The translations under genes and the position numbers were made by a program. Positions 1-13,100 of a stretch of DNA of 64,000 bases are shown here, in pieces. The first letter of the stretch is position 1; each line of letters starts with the position of its first letter. This stretch comes from Lingula anatina (taxonomy: Eukaryota; Brachiopoda; Lingulata; Lingulida; Lingulidae): assembly GCF_001039355.2 (NCBI RefSeq), contig NW_019774491.1, forward strand, positions 140,630 to 204,629, in the 5' to 3' direction. The notes under the pieces were generated by a model. It was not told the origin of the DNA, did no database searches, and saw only the letters and a list, made by a program, of their open reading frames with translations.

Positions 1-298
1 GAGCCGCAGGAGCCGTACGAGACGGGTCGGGACTAAAACCATAAGTACCGCCAGCGTACACGCTGGTGGTACTAATGAAGCTAAATCTAGCAAATGTCTA
101 GCAAAGGCTTTAGATAGCAACTTGTGGGAGAAAAATATCTTATTTTCTATATGAATGAAAGATACAAATGTTCAACATAGTAATTTTTTGTAATGTCACT
201 TTAAGTATAATTTATTAAAAATATCATTAATTACGAGGCATGCTGCGTTATCACATGAAATCCTTTTATCATAATCATCTGCAAAGAGTCCCACTTAC
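1..298. other. CELSR intron 12 (partial)
   Basis: Non-coding as far as can be seen. It holds a short hairpin at 44-73 and otherwise AT-rich intron sequence. No further exon that would continue LamG2 was recognised. Confidence 0.6.
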
Positions 299-427
299 TT
301 CAAGACAAGCTTTTAGCCCTTTCAACACTTCTACATTTCCTGACGACGTATGCTCCAAACCACCAACAAATATCCTTGTCACAGTGGAACCAACAACTAA
401 ACTGCCTGTGGCCACAGGGTGACTCTC
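299..427 (-). CDS. CELSR: CELSR coding exon 12: laminin-G 2, late part
   Basis: Residues 1821-1863. '[10 protein letters not shown]' and 'LKGLKACLE' match the end of LamG2, including its Cys in the family's GFRGCMQG position. Acceptor TTGCAG, donor GTAAGT, phase 0-0. This is the last CELSR exon found in the window; the gene continues to the left. Confidence 0.9.
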
Positions 428-3400
428 CTGCAATACAGGTATTAAAGCCATGTAAAAAAGATTTATCATTAATATTTGTATTTGTATTTGTATTAATAAT
501 TACAACGTGATAAAAAAACTCCTCCTCATTCTGACAAAAGGCTCTGTTTTTGATCACTGAAACAGTGAATCTTTAACAAACTAAAGGGCTACTTATCTTC
601 ATTGTAAATCACATTTTTATGTATTTATTTACCTGTAACTGTCCATAGTCCAGTATAATCTGGATCTGGTCAGATCTCCAGCGCACCTCCACGTAGTGCC
701 ACTTCCCATCATTCACCCAGACCTGGTCAAAGCGGATGATCCGCGAAGGTGCGTTGTTCTGTGGGAACGTGTGCTTGATGTAACCACTCTCCAGCTAAAA
801 AGAAAGAAAATTTTTCTCAAGTATAACTTGCACAAGATAAACAAATCTTATATTAAAACATGCAATGTCAAAAGGAAAAATTGAAGTTTACTTTTATAAA
901 GAGGATCATTAAGGGGATATGCTTAATAAGTTTTCACAGAAAAAAAAGATTTATACCAGTGTCAAAACTAATTAGAACCTCCAACCCATAAAAGATTGCA
1001 TTTATTTGTTAGATCTAAGCTTTATCTGGAGGAAAGCGCCTGGGATTTCAAAATACCAGCTCCATTTTCAACCTACGAGTGTTTCAGTCATGGTAAAGGG
1101 TATCTTGAAGTGGTAATTTTGTTAATTTGCAATTAAACTCATATAAAAAATGTGAGACATTTCCAATGATGCAGAAGGAGAGGTAACAGACTACGCTTTC
1201 TAAGCATGTGTACATGTAGTGGACTTTTAAGTTTTAGGGTATAAAAACAGGCTACAAATTAACAATAAATGTTATATATACTGATGTAACCATTATATGA
1301 TAAAATAATGATATGACATGAATGGCGGTTGAAGCAAGCCTAATAGTGAATTGCAACATGGTATATCTTGGTCAGGTGGCACCCCTTGTCTTCATCCTGA
1401 AGTTAATTATACAGGCAATTAAATTGTACAAGGACCATTGCTTAAACTTGATCCCCTCTCCGAACCCCTTTATACAGTGCACTTGTGCCTTCCAGACACA
1501 GACAAATCACAAGGTTCCTAACACTACATTATCACTTTGGCAACCTAGCTAATCACTTTTGGAGCCCAAATAATTCTATTAGACAACATTATTACTGGTA
1601 TAATGGCATTAGTGAACTGCAATTGACTCATCGAACTCATCAGCTAAATTAGAGTACAAAGTCAATGAACATTGATTCCACAATATATAAGATTTTGATA
1701 GGCAGCCATCAAACAAGCACGTGCCATATTAACTAATGAAATATCAAGAAGAAGATTCAATTTAAAAACAGCAAATGAAATTAGGTAAATTAACACCAAT
1801 AATGATTGTTATGATTAAATGGCATATCATAAAGGAAGGCATATCTTTTAATTGACATTTAATTGAAAACTGGGGTTTTTGTTGTATAAAATTATAAAGA
1901 AAACATGAACATCTAATTCCCAGATTTAGAGTTAACAATTGCATAACTTATTGACTAAAATGCTCACAGCTGAAAGTTGGCCTTGATTTTACTAATTTAA
2001 TGTATGGGAAACTTGGCATTAAATATCTGGCGAAGACGATTCGTAATTTCTGGGAGCATGTTTTTGAAAGAAACTAGAACTGAAAGATCTAAAACTTGAA
2101 AAGAAGAAAAAAAAAGAAATACTGAAACAAGTGAGGCATTTGAAATCTGTAAACTATAAGAATATCCCAAACATCTCTACTTCCCAGTTTGGACCTTGTT
2201 CCCATACCTAGATCGACCTAGCCTACTGAAGCTGTTAGGGGGTAATTAACTATCGTTTAGCAGCTTCAGTAGGCGTGCCAGACATCCAAGTCACTACAAC
2301 TGAAAGCAATTAAGCCAGAAACCTCTCAGAGATGGGTCGATCCTGCTAGATCGATCTAGGTATGGGAACGAGGTCTTGGCTCCAGCTTACCTCCAGAAGA
2401 ACCACACTGGAACCCAGCTCCACGCTCATCAACAGCCCCGTCTCTTGTCGCGTTCTGAAGGATACGCCCAGATACCAGGGAAGAGCCACGCGCTGGCCAG
2501 GGCTGGGGTTGTAGGCAAGGTAACCATTTCCTGAGAGACGTCTGGATTCCTCAATCACTGAAAGGCATGCCTTTAAATTAGTATGTGTATCATAATGTAC
2601 TATTTACAGACCTCCACTAATAAAGACGGTTTATTTCACAAATCCTCATACAAACCAAGCTAATTTAAGCAGTGTTTTTGGATTACAAGATACTTGGTGG
2701 ATATAGAAATATTCATCATCACTGTGAAGATATGTGTAAAAAAGTTGTCTGTCAAGTATTTTAGTGTCCATTACTATATCACAACACATTCTGCCAAGCC
2801 AAATCAAGTGCTTCTTCTACAGCAAACAAAAGCAATGGTAAATATATAAAAGCATTCCCAACTTGATACCTTTAAAAATACACATTCTAAAGAACAACTC
2901 AACCATCCTCAATATAATGTAATTCATTGGATTGGTAGTGATACCCTGATAAAATCAGTGAGAGCATCATCTTACAAGTGACTACAATCGTATTTCCAGT
3001 CGCCTTGAGTCTACCCATCTCCTGTAGGAGTAGCTCACCATAGGCAGCAAATCTAATCCCTCTGTTGTCCCACTCTCCAAAACACAAGGTAACATATAGA
3101 GGATAAGACTGGCTTCCTTTGGTGAGCTAATTGCAACCAGATGGTTGGCTGAGATGGGACATGCTCAAAAGGAAAAAAAAAGGTGGTCCAAACTTGTCAA
3201 AAATTACTTTTATCACAAATATGAGCTTCACAGCATGCTGCGCAACTAATTACCTATAGAACAATCCTTGCCGCCATATTTAGGAGGGCATTCACAGCGG
3301 TAGGTGCTCCATGCCTCATGACATGTCCCTAAAGAAAGAAATATAATAAACCCCTCCATTACTACCAAATAAAACAAATTACTATTCATAAAATAAAATA

Positions 3401-5344
3401 AGAATGCATTATCATGATTTATTCAAAATTCAGACAAATTAAAAATGAAGCTTCATGCAATAATAACTTCATTCCAAGCTCTATTAGTAAAATAAAAATT
3501 AAACAAAATAATGTTCTATTAAAACTTTTATCTCATGGAGTAAGTGGTAAAAACATGCAATGATTTTAAACACAAACAGAAAGAATGACTTTTATCTTAA
3601 ACTTAGACTCCCAAACAACCGATTATCAACTCTGTATAAGCAATTACTTAAAATTCAGGAAGAAATCATCCTTATGATCTTTCTGCAAGTAATCTTTTTC
3701 AGAATCTTGTCATATTTTTAGTTCTTTCATAAAAGACACTCCTCGATTGATCTTTATTGTGTTAGAATACACCAAACAGTATCCCCTTTTTCAAAACATC
3801 ATTAAACCTATAGTTCACATTTCAGCCATCAATAACATCACGCGAACACAGAAGTAAAAAATTACCAATTAGACCAACCCCTGGCCACCTGGTCTATGAA
3901 AAAAATTATTTTGTTTTATCACTCAAGCAGACAAACAAGCACTATCTGTTTCTTTCCCCCAGCCTCTTCACTGAATGGAGTCTGCTTTCTTTAAATGTGT
4001 TGCTATTGGAGATTAATCAGGTGTGTGATGAGCGCACACAAATACAAGTGATACTGTAACACAAGTGGTGCTAGGCATTTTTATCTTTGGAAAGGATATA
4101 ATTCTATATCTTAAGTTCACCCTACATAAGGTTAACAAGAATGGAATTCAAACATTTGATTCTATTTAAATATACACTATGTCCTGTAACAATTACCAAA
4201 GCTTACGAAAAGATGCAAGTTAGAAAAATTTCAGTCAATGCATGTAGACAGAAAAATAAGCAGAGGCAAACATTAAGTACTACCATTTACTCATCCATAA
4301 AAAGTTGCCAAACAAATTACAAAGAGAGGAACTACAGAGCCACAAAGATATATAATAATTCAAAATGCTCAGTTTGCTGGTGTAAGGCAATCGTTCCTAT
4401 GTGGATTTGAAAGGGAGCAGTTAGAAATGTCAAATTCTGTAAGATCAACAACTCCAGATCTGTTGCCATCAAGTCTGTGCAAATTAATGAACCATGAGAC
4501 AAAAAAGTGGGGTTGAATCTTAATATTCCCAAAGCATTATTACTATAAAGCATAACTCAATTTCCTACCCATGATACAAGTTACTCTAGGGGAATTTCCT
4601 TCCCAACTGCCATACAAAGGGACTTAAAACCCCAAGAGACCACTATTTCTACATTAATGCAGTATTTCACTCTGTAATATCAATGCTAGGAACCGCATTT
4701 CTTTTCATCCATGCAATATTTATACAGCAAGGATGTGTGCCGAAGCCTTTTGATCTTGGCTGTGTTTCTAATGACAGTAGATTCCCTTGCAAATGGCCAG
4801 CAGTTCATCAAACTGATGCATGGACTCCTAAATGTGCTAAAAGCTTCTTCAGTCATGAAGACCTCTCGCCCTGATACACACAGCCATTAGTCGGATTCAG
4901 AATCGCCACATAACTGAACAAATGAGGCGAACACACAAGTCTGCATCTCCAGACAGCAAATATGAATAAGAGAGGCCTTCAGATAAATGCCAAGTATTGG
5001 TTTACACAACACATCTCAATCAAAGTGAAAACCATATTGCAAGATAAACTACCTTCATAAAAAGTGAATTATTTGTGAGGTACTTTACTTGACTTTCTGA
5101 TTGTACTGAGAGCTTTTTGCAAAATGCACTATTTCCATAAAATGCGAATAACAGAAGTCTTAAATAAATGCTGAGTATTGCCACAAAGCACAACTTCCAA
5201 CTCTACAAGCAAATCAACCAGGGGTGACTGCTTCTAAAGGAAATCCTTAGGAATTTATTTATCGTGTTTTAACCACTCATCTATCAACACCTCTTCAAGA
5301 CTGTAATGTCTCACCTTTTGCTTTTCTTTTCCATTCTCCTCTCT

Positions 5345-5389
<45 letters not shown>

Positions 5390-8300
5390 GATCACAAACA
5401 CACACACACACACACACACACTGCCACCTACCTCCATTGTTACACCTCTGATTATTACAGAATCTCCTCTTCTGCTCGCACCCTTTGCCTGTCCCATTGT
5501 TCCAGACATAACTATCCAGGTCCAGGAACTTATTGTCTAAGTACACATCCTTGACACAGCCGTCAAAGTCAGGGTAGCGCACCTGAAAGTCTGTAGAGCT
5601 AGGGAGACCCCCAATCTGCAAGGGACCTGTCAGGTCCAGGAAACGATGACACGTCTCTGTCACGTCACGGCATCTGCAGATAAGGGAGTGAATTAATTAT
5701 GAGTGTGCATGTGCTTCCATGCATGTCTGTTGCCATTTCTTAATTTGCAGAACTTGTATTTTTTTACTGGAATACTTGGATCAACAAACATTGAGAAACC
5801 ACTAATTTCATTTGGAAATCTCAAGCTATTGCAGGTTAAGAAGTATATTTTTCATAAAAGCCCAAAATTATTTCATGACCACTATTTTGATCTGTCTTTT
5901 GTTGCCCATAGACAGTCCATAACGCACTGCCAGATCACAACTTGAACAGACAACAAGAGTCCGAGCACTATCTTTACCTTGGTTCTAGCACTTGTACTGC
6001 TCTTGCTGCACAGCTGTAGTTGCCTATGGACGTGCCGTACCTCACAGCCAGCCCGGTGTCGCACCATTCTCCCACCGTCAGTGTTGCAGTCTGGGAGAAG
6101 AGAATATATATGTAGAATATATATATATATCAATTTGACATTAAATGTTTTTCAATATTTGTGACAACATAAGTTCGTAGTATTATATTCCTTACTGGGA
6201 AGAAGAATGTGGGTACACACAAACCCAGGAATGTATTAAGATTGTCTTCCGTCTTCTGACAGACGGTCAAATGTCATTGAAAGGATTTTTGTAGCTTCCT
6301 CAAATTAGCTTTTAAGATTGGGGTGGTGTTGAAAAAAATCTGAACTTTGCAGTTTTGAAGAAATTTTCAGATAAGTGAGTATATAACATAGCTTATAAAA
6401 TTATTTGCTGAATCATAGAAAGACACCGAAAAATTCTATTTTATTCCTTAAAATTGATGATCCCAATATTGCAAAAATGTAACTGCCCCTGCATGATTAA
6501 CAAAAAATGAAGTAATAGAGATTGACTTTTACATTACATCATAAAATCATCATTTACTTCCCTCTCCAGGACTTGAACTAAAATTTATGTGAAAGCACAC
6601 ACTGTACTGATAGAAATAACTTTTTCTCGCATGACTGATACGTAAAAATAAACCTAGCCATGCAGACAGAAATTGCACACTTTTTCCAGGCCACACAACG
6701 CAGTCACTGGAGTTCATGCCTTTAAAAATACATAATATCTCCATCTCAAACAAAAAATGAAACTTCCCCAAGGAGCTTGAGAGTTAGTGAACCACATAAT
6801 AAAGAGGGCATACTACAGACAACATTCCACATAAGCAACATATGTCAAAGTCAGGTTTACGTCATAAAAATCAATCAATAAATTTGTCACTCTGTAAGGT
6901 GGGGTTGACACTAACACAAAGCCTGCATGTTCTAGTAGCATCCATAAAAGCTGAAAGGGTAAAAACTTGGTCCTGAAAGGGGCAAAACAATACACATACA
7001 AAACAAGATGAAAGGAGTTAACAAAAAGTTTACAATACATAAGTGCTAGGTTTTGTGAGTTTCAAAAGCAGCAAGTGACACTAAAATTGTGTGTACTAAG
7101 TTTGTTAAAGAATTGTGCATTTTTCTGACACTTCAGTTCTAATGCACATATTGTGCACATGGTAACTACAATTATTTTTATGAATTGAGCTTATCTTCGT
7201 ACCAATATTGTGCAGACTGTAGGATTTTTGTGCAGAGACCTGGTGTAAGGATTTATGCAGCTGACAAGGGAGACTATGGGGGGGGGGGGGAAGGGGCAAA
7301 ATGACAAATTAACTTCCTCTTACTGAAAGAAAATGCTGACAACTGAGCTGACCTAATCAAATATCAAATATCACATATATATACCTTGAAAAGTCATGAT
7401 TTCAAACATTATAAGACCAAGAGATAAATTCAATTCTATCTCAGAAATTGTCAATTATCTCAGAAATTATCACAGTTAATTATTCTTACTTTATCTATTT
7501 TTATACCCCTCTCTCTTTTTTTATATGCCATGGTCTCAAATGTCAACATTTTTTCAGTAATCATAAAATAAACTGAAAACATCAAAATGGAAATCAAGGG
7601 TAACATATTGAAGCTTTGTGAACAAAAATTTCATAGTTCAAACTGGCATCCTTGGTGCTCACCAAATTAAGGTCGCTAAACTCCATCTATACGATGTATG
7701 CATGGAAAAACAGAAAACAAGACAATTGTGGTGCACAGAAGAGAACTCACCGATGTTAGATTCTCCAACTGAGCAAGGACAAGAACAAAATAGAAGTACT
7801 TCAAATTTGCTGCTTTCCTACTGGGTTTAGCATCTAAGGGAGTTTATACATTGATTGTGTTCACAACCAGACAAACAGTGATGATTTTTTTGTTTGTTTT
7901 AAAGAAAGTCTAAAAATATTTCAACAAAAAAAGAGAAAGATAACTGCCATATCTGGAGGCATGTTGAAGGTAATAAATATACATTCCTTGACTCAAAATT
8001 ACAGCTAAACTGAATATGCAAACAAATCTAAAAATACCAAAACCTAAAAGTTTAATCTATTGAGAATGCTAGAAAGTTTAAATAAACATTCATTGTAGAA
8101 AACTTAGAACACCTAAAAGTACCTTTTAGTATTATAAATACTACAATGAGCTAAAAGAGCAAACATGTTAGTAAAGGAATGCTTAAAAATCTTCTTGGAA
8201 ACATATGCAGCCTAAAATAAGCAGGATTCACATATTTCATATTGATGATATGCACACAGAATTACCTTAAAATTGTCAAAATGGGCCACTGACTCTTACT

Positions 8301-10071
8301 AGTAATTATGAACATGACGCAAAGGGTTGTATTAGAGTTCCCCCTCCTTGTTGCATAATTCCCATGGGGAATCTATTCATTGTCTATTAGGGGATTAGAT
8401 GGCAAGTTTTTCAGTATTTTGCTATATTTGATCCGTGGACTAATAAGTCTGCTGTTCTGAAAGCAGCTTAAACTTAAAAAACATGTTGACAGATAAATGG
8501 CCTTAATCAATATCGCAATAAAAAAATCATATTCATCATCCCTTGTGAGAGAACCCTGATGAGGAACACAATACTTTTTTTAGGTGTTACATATTCAAGA
8601 AATTCAGTTGACTGAAGATTGAAATCTTTGGACATTTAAAAAAAGATGAGCAACTTTTCAAGCTATGAAGAAGTTCTTTCCACTCTTGGTAGAAACACTG
8701 ACCCCAACACTACCAAAGAATTCTACACTTCTTGGGCAAGCAAATATGAGGCTGACATCAGGGCATTTGGGTATGTTGTTCCTGTAGAGGTTTCTACCAC
8801 TCTGGCCATGTGGGAGAGTGACAAGGCCGCCCGCATCCTGGACGCAGGAGCTGGAACAGGTTTGATTGGAGAGGTTCTCCAGAAAATGGGCTATACCAAC
8901 CTGGATGCTTTGGACAACTGCCCTGCGATGCTTCAGCAAGCCCAAGAGAAGGGTATTTACAACAACTTGTACCTCGATGTTCTTAGTGGACAGGAGCCAA
9001 CTCAACTGCCTTCCAATCAATACAATGTTGTGGTGGTTGGTGGAGTGTTCGGCCATATTGGAGCAGACCCCATTGACGAAATCATCCGTCTGACCAAACC
9101 AGATGGTCTCATCATTTTTCTATTGCGTGAAGACTGCGCACAAGATCCAGTTTGTGGGTTTCCTGAGAAGCTGCCCCAGATTGAAGCAGACAAGAAGGTG
9201 AAGCTCTTGTCTAAACGTCACACAAGATACAACGATCAGCTTGATGGTGAGATGTATGTGTACAAGGTTCTGAAGCAGTTCTAAGACAGATAAAGTTCTG
9301 CTACACATTCCTTTGCCACTGCCATCAAACATGCTGCATCTTCTTTAGCTTTTCCTTCCTACACAACTGACATTCAAGTATGTAAGTCATCTGTTAGCTT
9401 CACCAAGCAAGGAGATACTTCTACCCATCCTACTATGCCTGTACCAGCTTCACAACTGTAATGGGACTCCTGTTCAACATTGTATGTCTCATGTGCCCAG
9501 CCTGATATGCCTTTACTAATGGTGTAAAATAGAATTTCTCTTCAGTTCAGCAGGCAAGATTGTAAAAAACAGAAAACCATCTTTACTCTTCTTCATGCGA
9601 CAGCCACACTTGCAAAAACCTTTAGTTACAGAATAATGCTTGATGCACCAAAAAAGTTTATAAAAATTATAATTATTATTATTATACCAAAAATAATGCT
9701 AGAATCTGGGAACTCCTCTTAAAGGCAAATTGGGACGGACATGAATGATGAAAATAAGGGTGCCCACAGACAGGACCATCTCAAGATTCAAGTATGTATA
9801 CAGAATATTACCTCTAGTTAGTTGGCTACTTTTTAGGGTGTTCAGAATAATGAAGAAAACAATTCAACAACAATACATTTTAAAGTAAGTGTGGCTAGTA
9901 TGACCGCAACAAAGAGAATTTGAAGAAACTGTAAAGTAATTAAAATCTCTAACATCATAGTTTAATCATAAAATGCAAGCGACTGTACTTTTATTACTAT
10001 TTGGTGACTGCTTGAAAAATAAATGCATGTATCTCTATACTGAATATTGTTCTTTCTCTGACCATGCATAA

Positions 10072-10127
<56 letters not shown>

Positions 10128-13100
10128 GGAGCATAAAATTTCACTTTTTTAAATAGTGTAAGCTTTGGACTATTTTATTTCAACAGTTTCTATTTCAATT
10201 TGACCAAACAGCAGAAATGTTAGTGACTATGTTACCAGGAAACAACTGATTAACTGGATACAAGCCTCTAACACACACAACAGATCATTAAAACTGAACG
10301 GATTCCAGGGATTTTGAGCTTAATCAAGCCATGTTTATTTCAAGTTCCGTATTATTCCAATAAATTGGCTACCAACCTCAGTTTGACCAAGTTAAATTGG
10401 CTAAATCTTGTTAGTTAGGGTCTAATTTTGTCAAATAAGATTCTAAACACAGCCTTGGGGACACACTAATGCAATGGAGACTGAATTTCCACTTCAACAT
10501 GGAAAGGGATAAGAAGTAGTTCATAAATCATCAAGAGGGCTTAATACAAAAATTACTCAAATTTTCAAATGCATCAGTCTTAAAATTGTTTTACCTTTTT
10601 CAAATTTCATTCCATTTGGACATAATAAAAAATGCACTTACTTCAATATGTGAAAACTTTTGAATCAGCATGGATAAATTGTAATAAAAAACATTTAATT
10701 AAATTATGTTGTTTGAATTCATTGAGCAAGCACTGTAACTATGATCATTAGTGTGGAGTTACTGTTGTGTTGGATAGGATAGGTTTTTCTCAGGGGAAAA
10801 TACAGAGATATAATACTGGGTTCGCATTAATCAAATTTGACCAACAAAAATACTGCCATTAATATTATGATGAAAATTTTCTCGTTACTTTGTCAAGTCC
10901 AGGTGCTAGCTGGAAAAAAAGGATTTGTCTTCCAAATTGTACTTTCAAACCTGTCGCTGTTGTCTGTTTAACTGACAACAATATGCCGTCTATTACATAC
11001 TTTTCATTGAAAATATTCAGTGCTGTGGTATTTTAAAAAATCTGTTAACTTTTTGAACCCAGTATTACAAGGGTATACATCTTTTAGAACTGTTTCTCTC
11101 ACAACTGTGACATTTCAGGTATTTTTGTGACATGCCACATGTGGCTATATAGACCTGTTAGTGTGCCTAACAATGATGTAAACAATTCAAACAGCTGTGG
11201 TGTATGGAGTTTCCATTTCTTGCGCATTTCCTCCATTAGGTGCATCTTTTCTTTTAAAGCATTCTTCTCAATGGTCACCATTTTAGCATGAGATGCAGTA
11301 GCTTAAGTTCCATTTCAATCCCATCCACCTACTGATTGACACTCCTCAACACTATGCATGCTGCATTTGCAACTTCTGTTCTTCCCCCTTCCATTCCTTT
11401 TGCAGTGCTCTTGCTGTTGTCTTCATCTTTGTTGGCTTTCCCATCAACTCATCCATTTTGTTATGATATCATACGTGATTTTTGACTCACCTAAGTGATT
11501 TAGATGCTTTGTTTTTCACATTTAGTCTTAAGCAACTTTTACTGTTTATCTTTTGTCTTATGCTCCCAGGCAAAACCTTATACCTCAGTTAAACATACCC
11601 TTTTATGTATTGAAGAAAATTGCACATAATTAATACTGGGACTGGTTAGTTAACTGACATAAGGTCCACTTCATTCCACTTCTATATTTCAAATTTGTGG
11701 TGTAAACAGGATAAAACAGGTGCCCATTTGTACTACTAATTTCTAATTTTCCCAGCAAATCTGGCATTATCAGCAATAATCAATTTATGAAAAAAAAAAT
11801 CTTAATAAGATCAACACTTATATGTTCAAACAAAAAATTTGATTAAAAAAAATTTAATGTTGTTGTGTTTGTCAATGCTGCTGTGGTAATAAATATTGTA
11901 ATCATTGTCAGTACTGTCGCTGTCATAGCTATTGTCATAGTTACAAGTATACTAACCCTGTTCAGGTATTCCACTGTGACCTGATGCCAGTTCCCGTCAT
12001 TGACACCTCCATCAACATGAGCCGTCACCTGTGTCGAGCGAGAACCCAAGGAGAACATGAAGCGAACTTGAGCATCTACTATCTCCAGGGAAATGAAGTC
12101 GTGCTGCCCGTTATAGCGGCCATTGTAAAGTAACAGGGCATTCTTCTGACGTGTGGCAAAACTGAAATACAGAGATACAGAATCTTATTGATTTTCTAGT
12201 CTTTTATTTGGATGCTGCATTGTTTCTAACAATAAGAAGAAAAGCCCAACAAAGTCACAAAAATTTTGATAACAAAAACCCATCTTTAACTGCATCATTA
12301 TGTAGAAATATTCAAAGGAGTAACACAAAAGCCTTAATTGTTTGAAAAAGATGCCATCAGACTTTACAAGATAAAAAATATAGAGTATATTTGATCACAG
12401 GCACAAACAAGGTAAGTTAAAGAGTGAGCTGAAAAACTTTTCTTCTTTTTCATTTTTTGTCTAATCCAATCATCCTCTGCCCCAGCACTTAACCTAATAA
12501 TCCAGCAAAGTATAATAGACCACTCTGTCACACGCCAAACTTTGCTCAATTCAAAAGCAGTCACCAAAGCAAAGCTAACAGCTTCTTTTGTCCTCTCTTT
12601 TCACATCAGCTGATAAAATTCTTCAACAAAAGTCTGATCTATTTGTTATATGGGTCAATTCTTTCAGAAAGAAAAAAATATTTGAAAAGTGCTATCAATG
12701 GAGGCGAGTATCTCTCCTCTTTGGTATCAATCCTCGAACAACTATCTAATATATTTGTCATGCAAGTCAATTACTTAAAGAAGGCAAACTATTTGAAGAA
12801 GTGTTATTAGGGGAACAATTATCCATCTTCAATGAATGCCAGTGCCTTTGCAGTTTTACACCTGGTTGAAACTCTGTATGTTTCAAATGTGCTCTGAATT
12901 CTTAATGCAAGCCATTTCTTGAAAGAAACCTATGTCAAAGAATAAGAAACTGGTTGACTATTTGAAAATTTTACAATATCAGGCATGAAAGGTAATCCTG
13001 AATCTCACATCAATTACATGTGTGTATATGTACGTATGCCATAAAAGGAGTGCAGCAAAAGAAAAAATGCTTTCATTCAAAATAAAAATGTATTGGCTTT

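Larger units (their letters stand above)
795..2390. other. CELSR intron between exons 11 and 10
   Basis: AT-rich intron containing a dispersed repeat at about 1211-1396 and a foldback element at 2192-2375. No coding evidence. Confidence 0.7.
2558..5431. other. CELSR introns flanking exon 9
   Basis: Two introns, 2558-3253 and 3329-5431, interrupted only by the 75-bp exon 9. The second ends in the composite microsatellite next to the exon 8 donor. Nothing else recognised. Confidence 0.7.
6091..11956. other. CELSR intron between exons 7 and 6, host of the methyltransferase gene
   Basis: 5.9-kb intron. It contains the plus-strand methyltransferase at 8646-9284 and a (GA)n tract near 10080. The rest is AT-rich with no coding signal. 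Confidence 0.75.

Noticed and set aside
5255-5509. Arg/Glu-rich peptide frame
   Set aside because: It is a translation of the CT/CA microsatellite.
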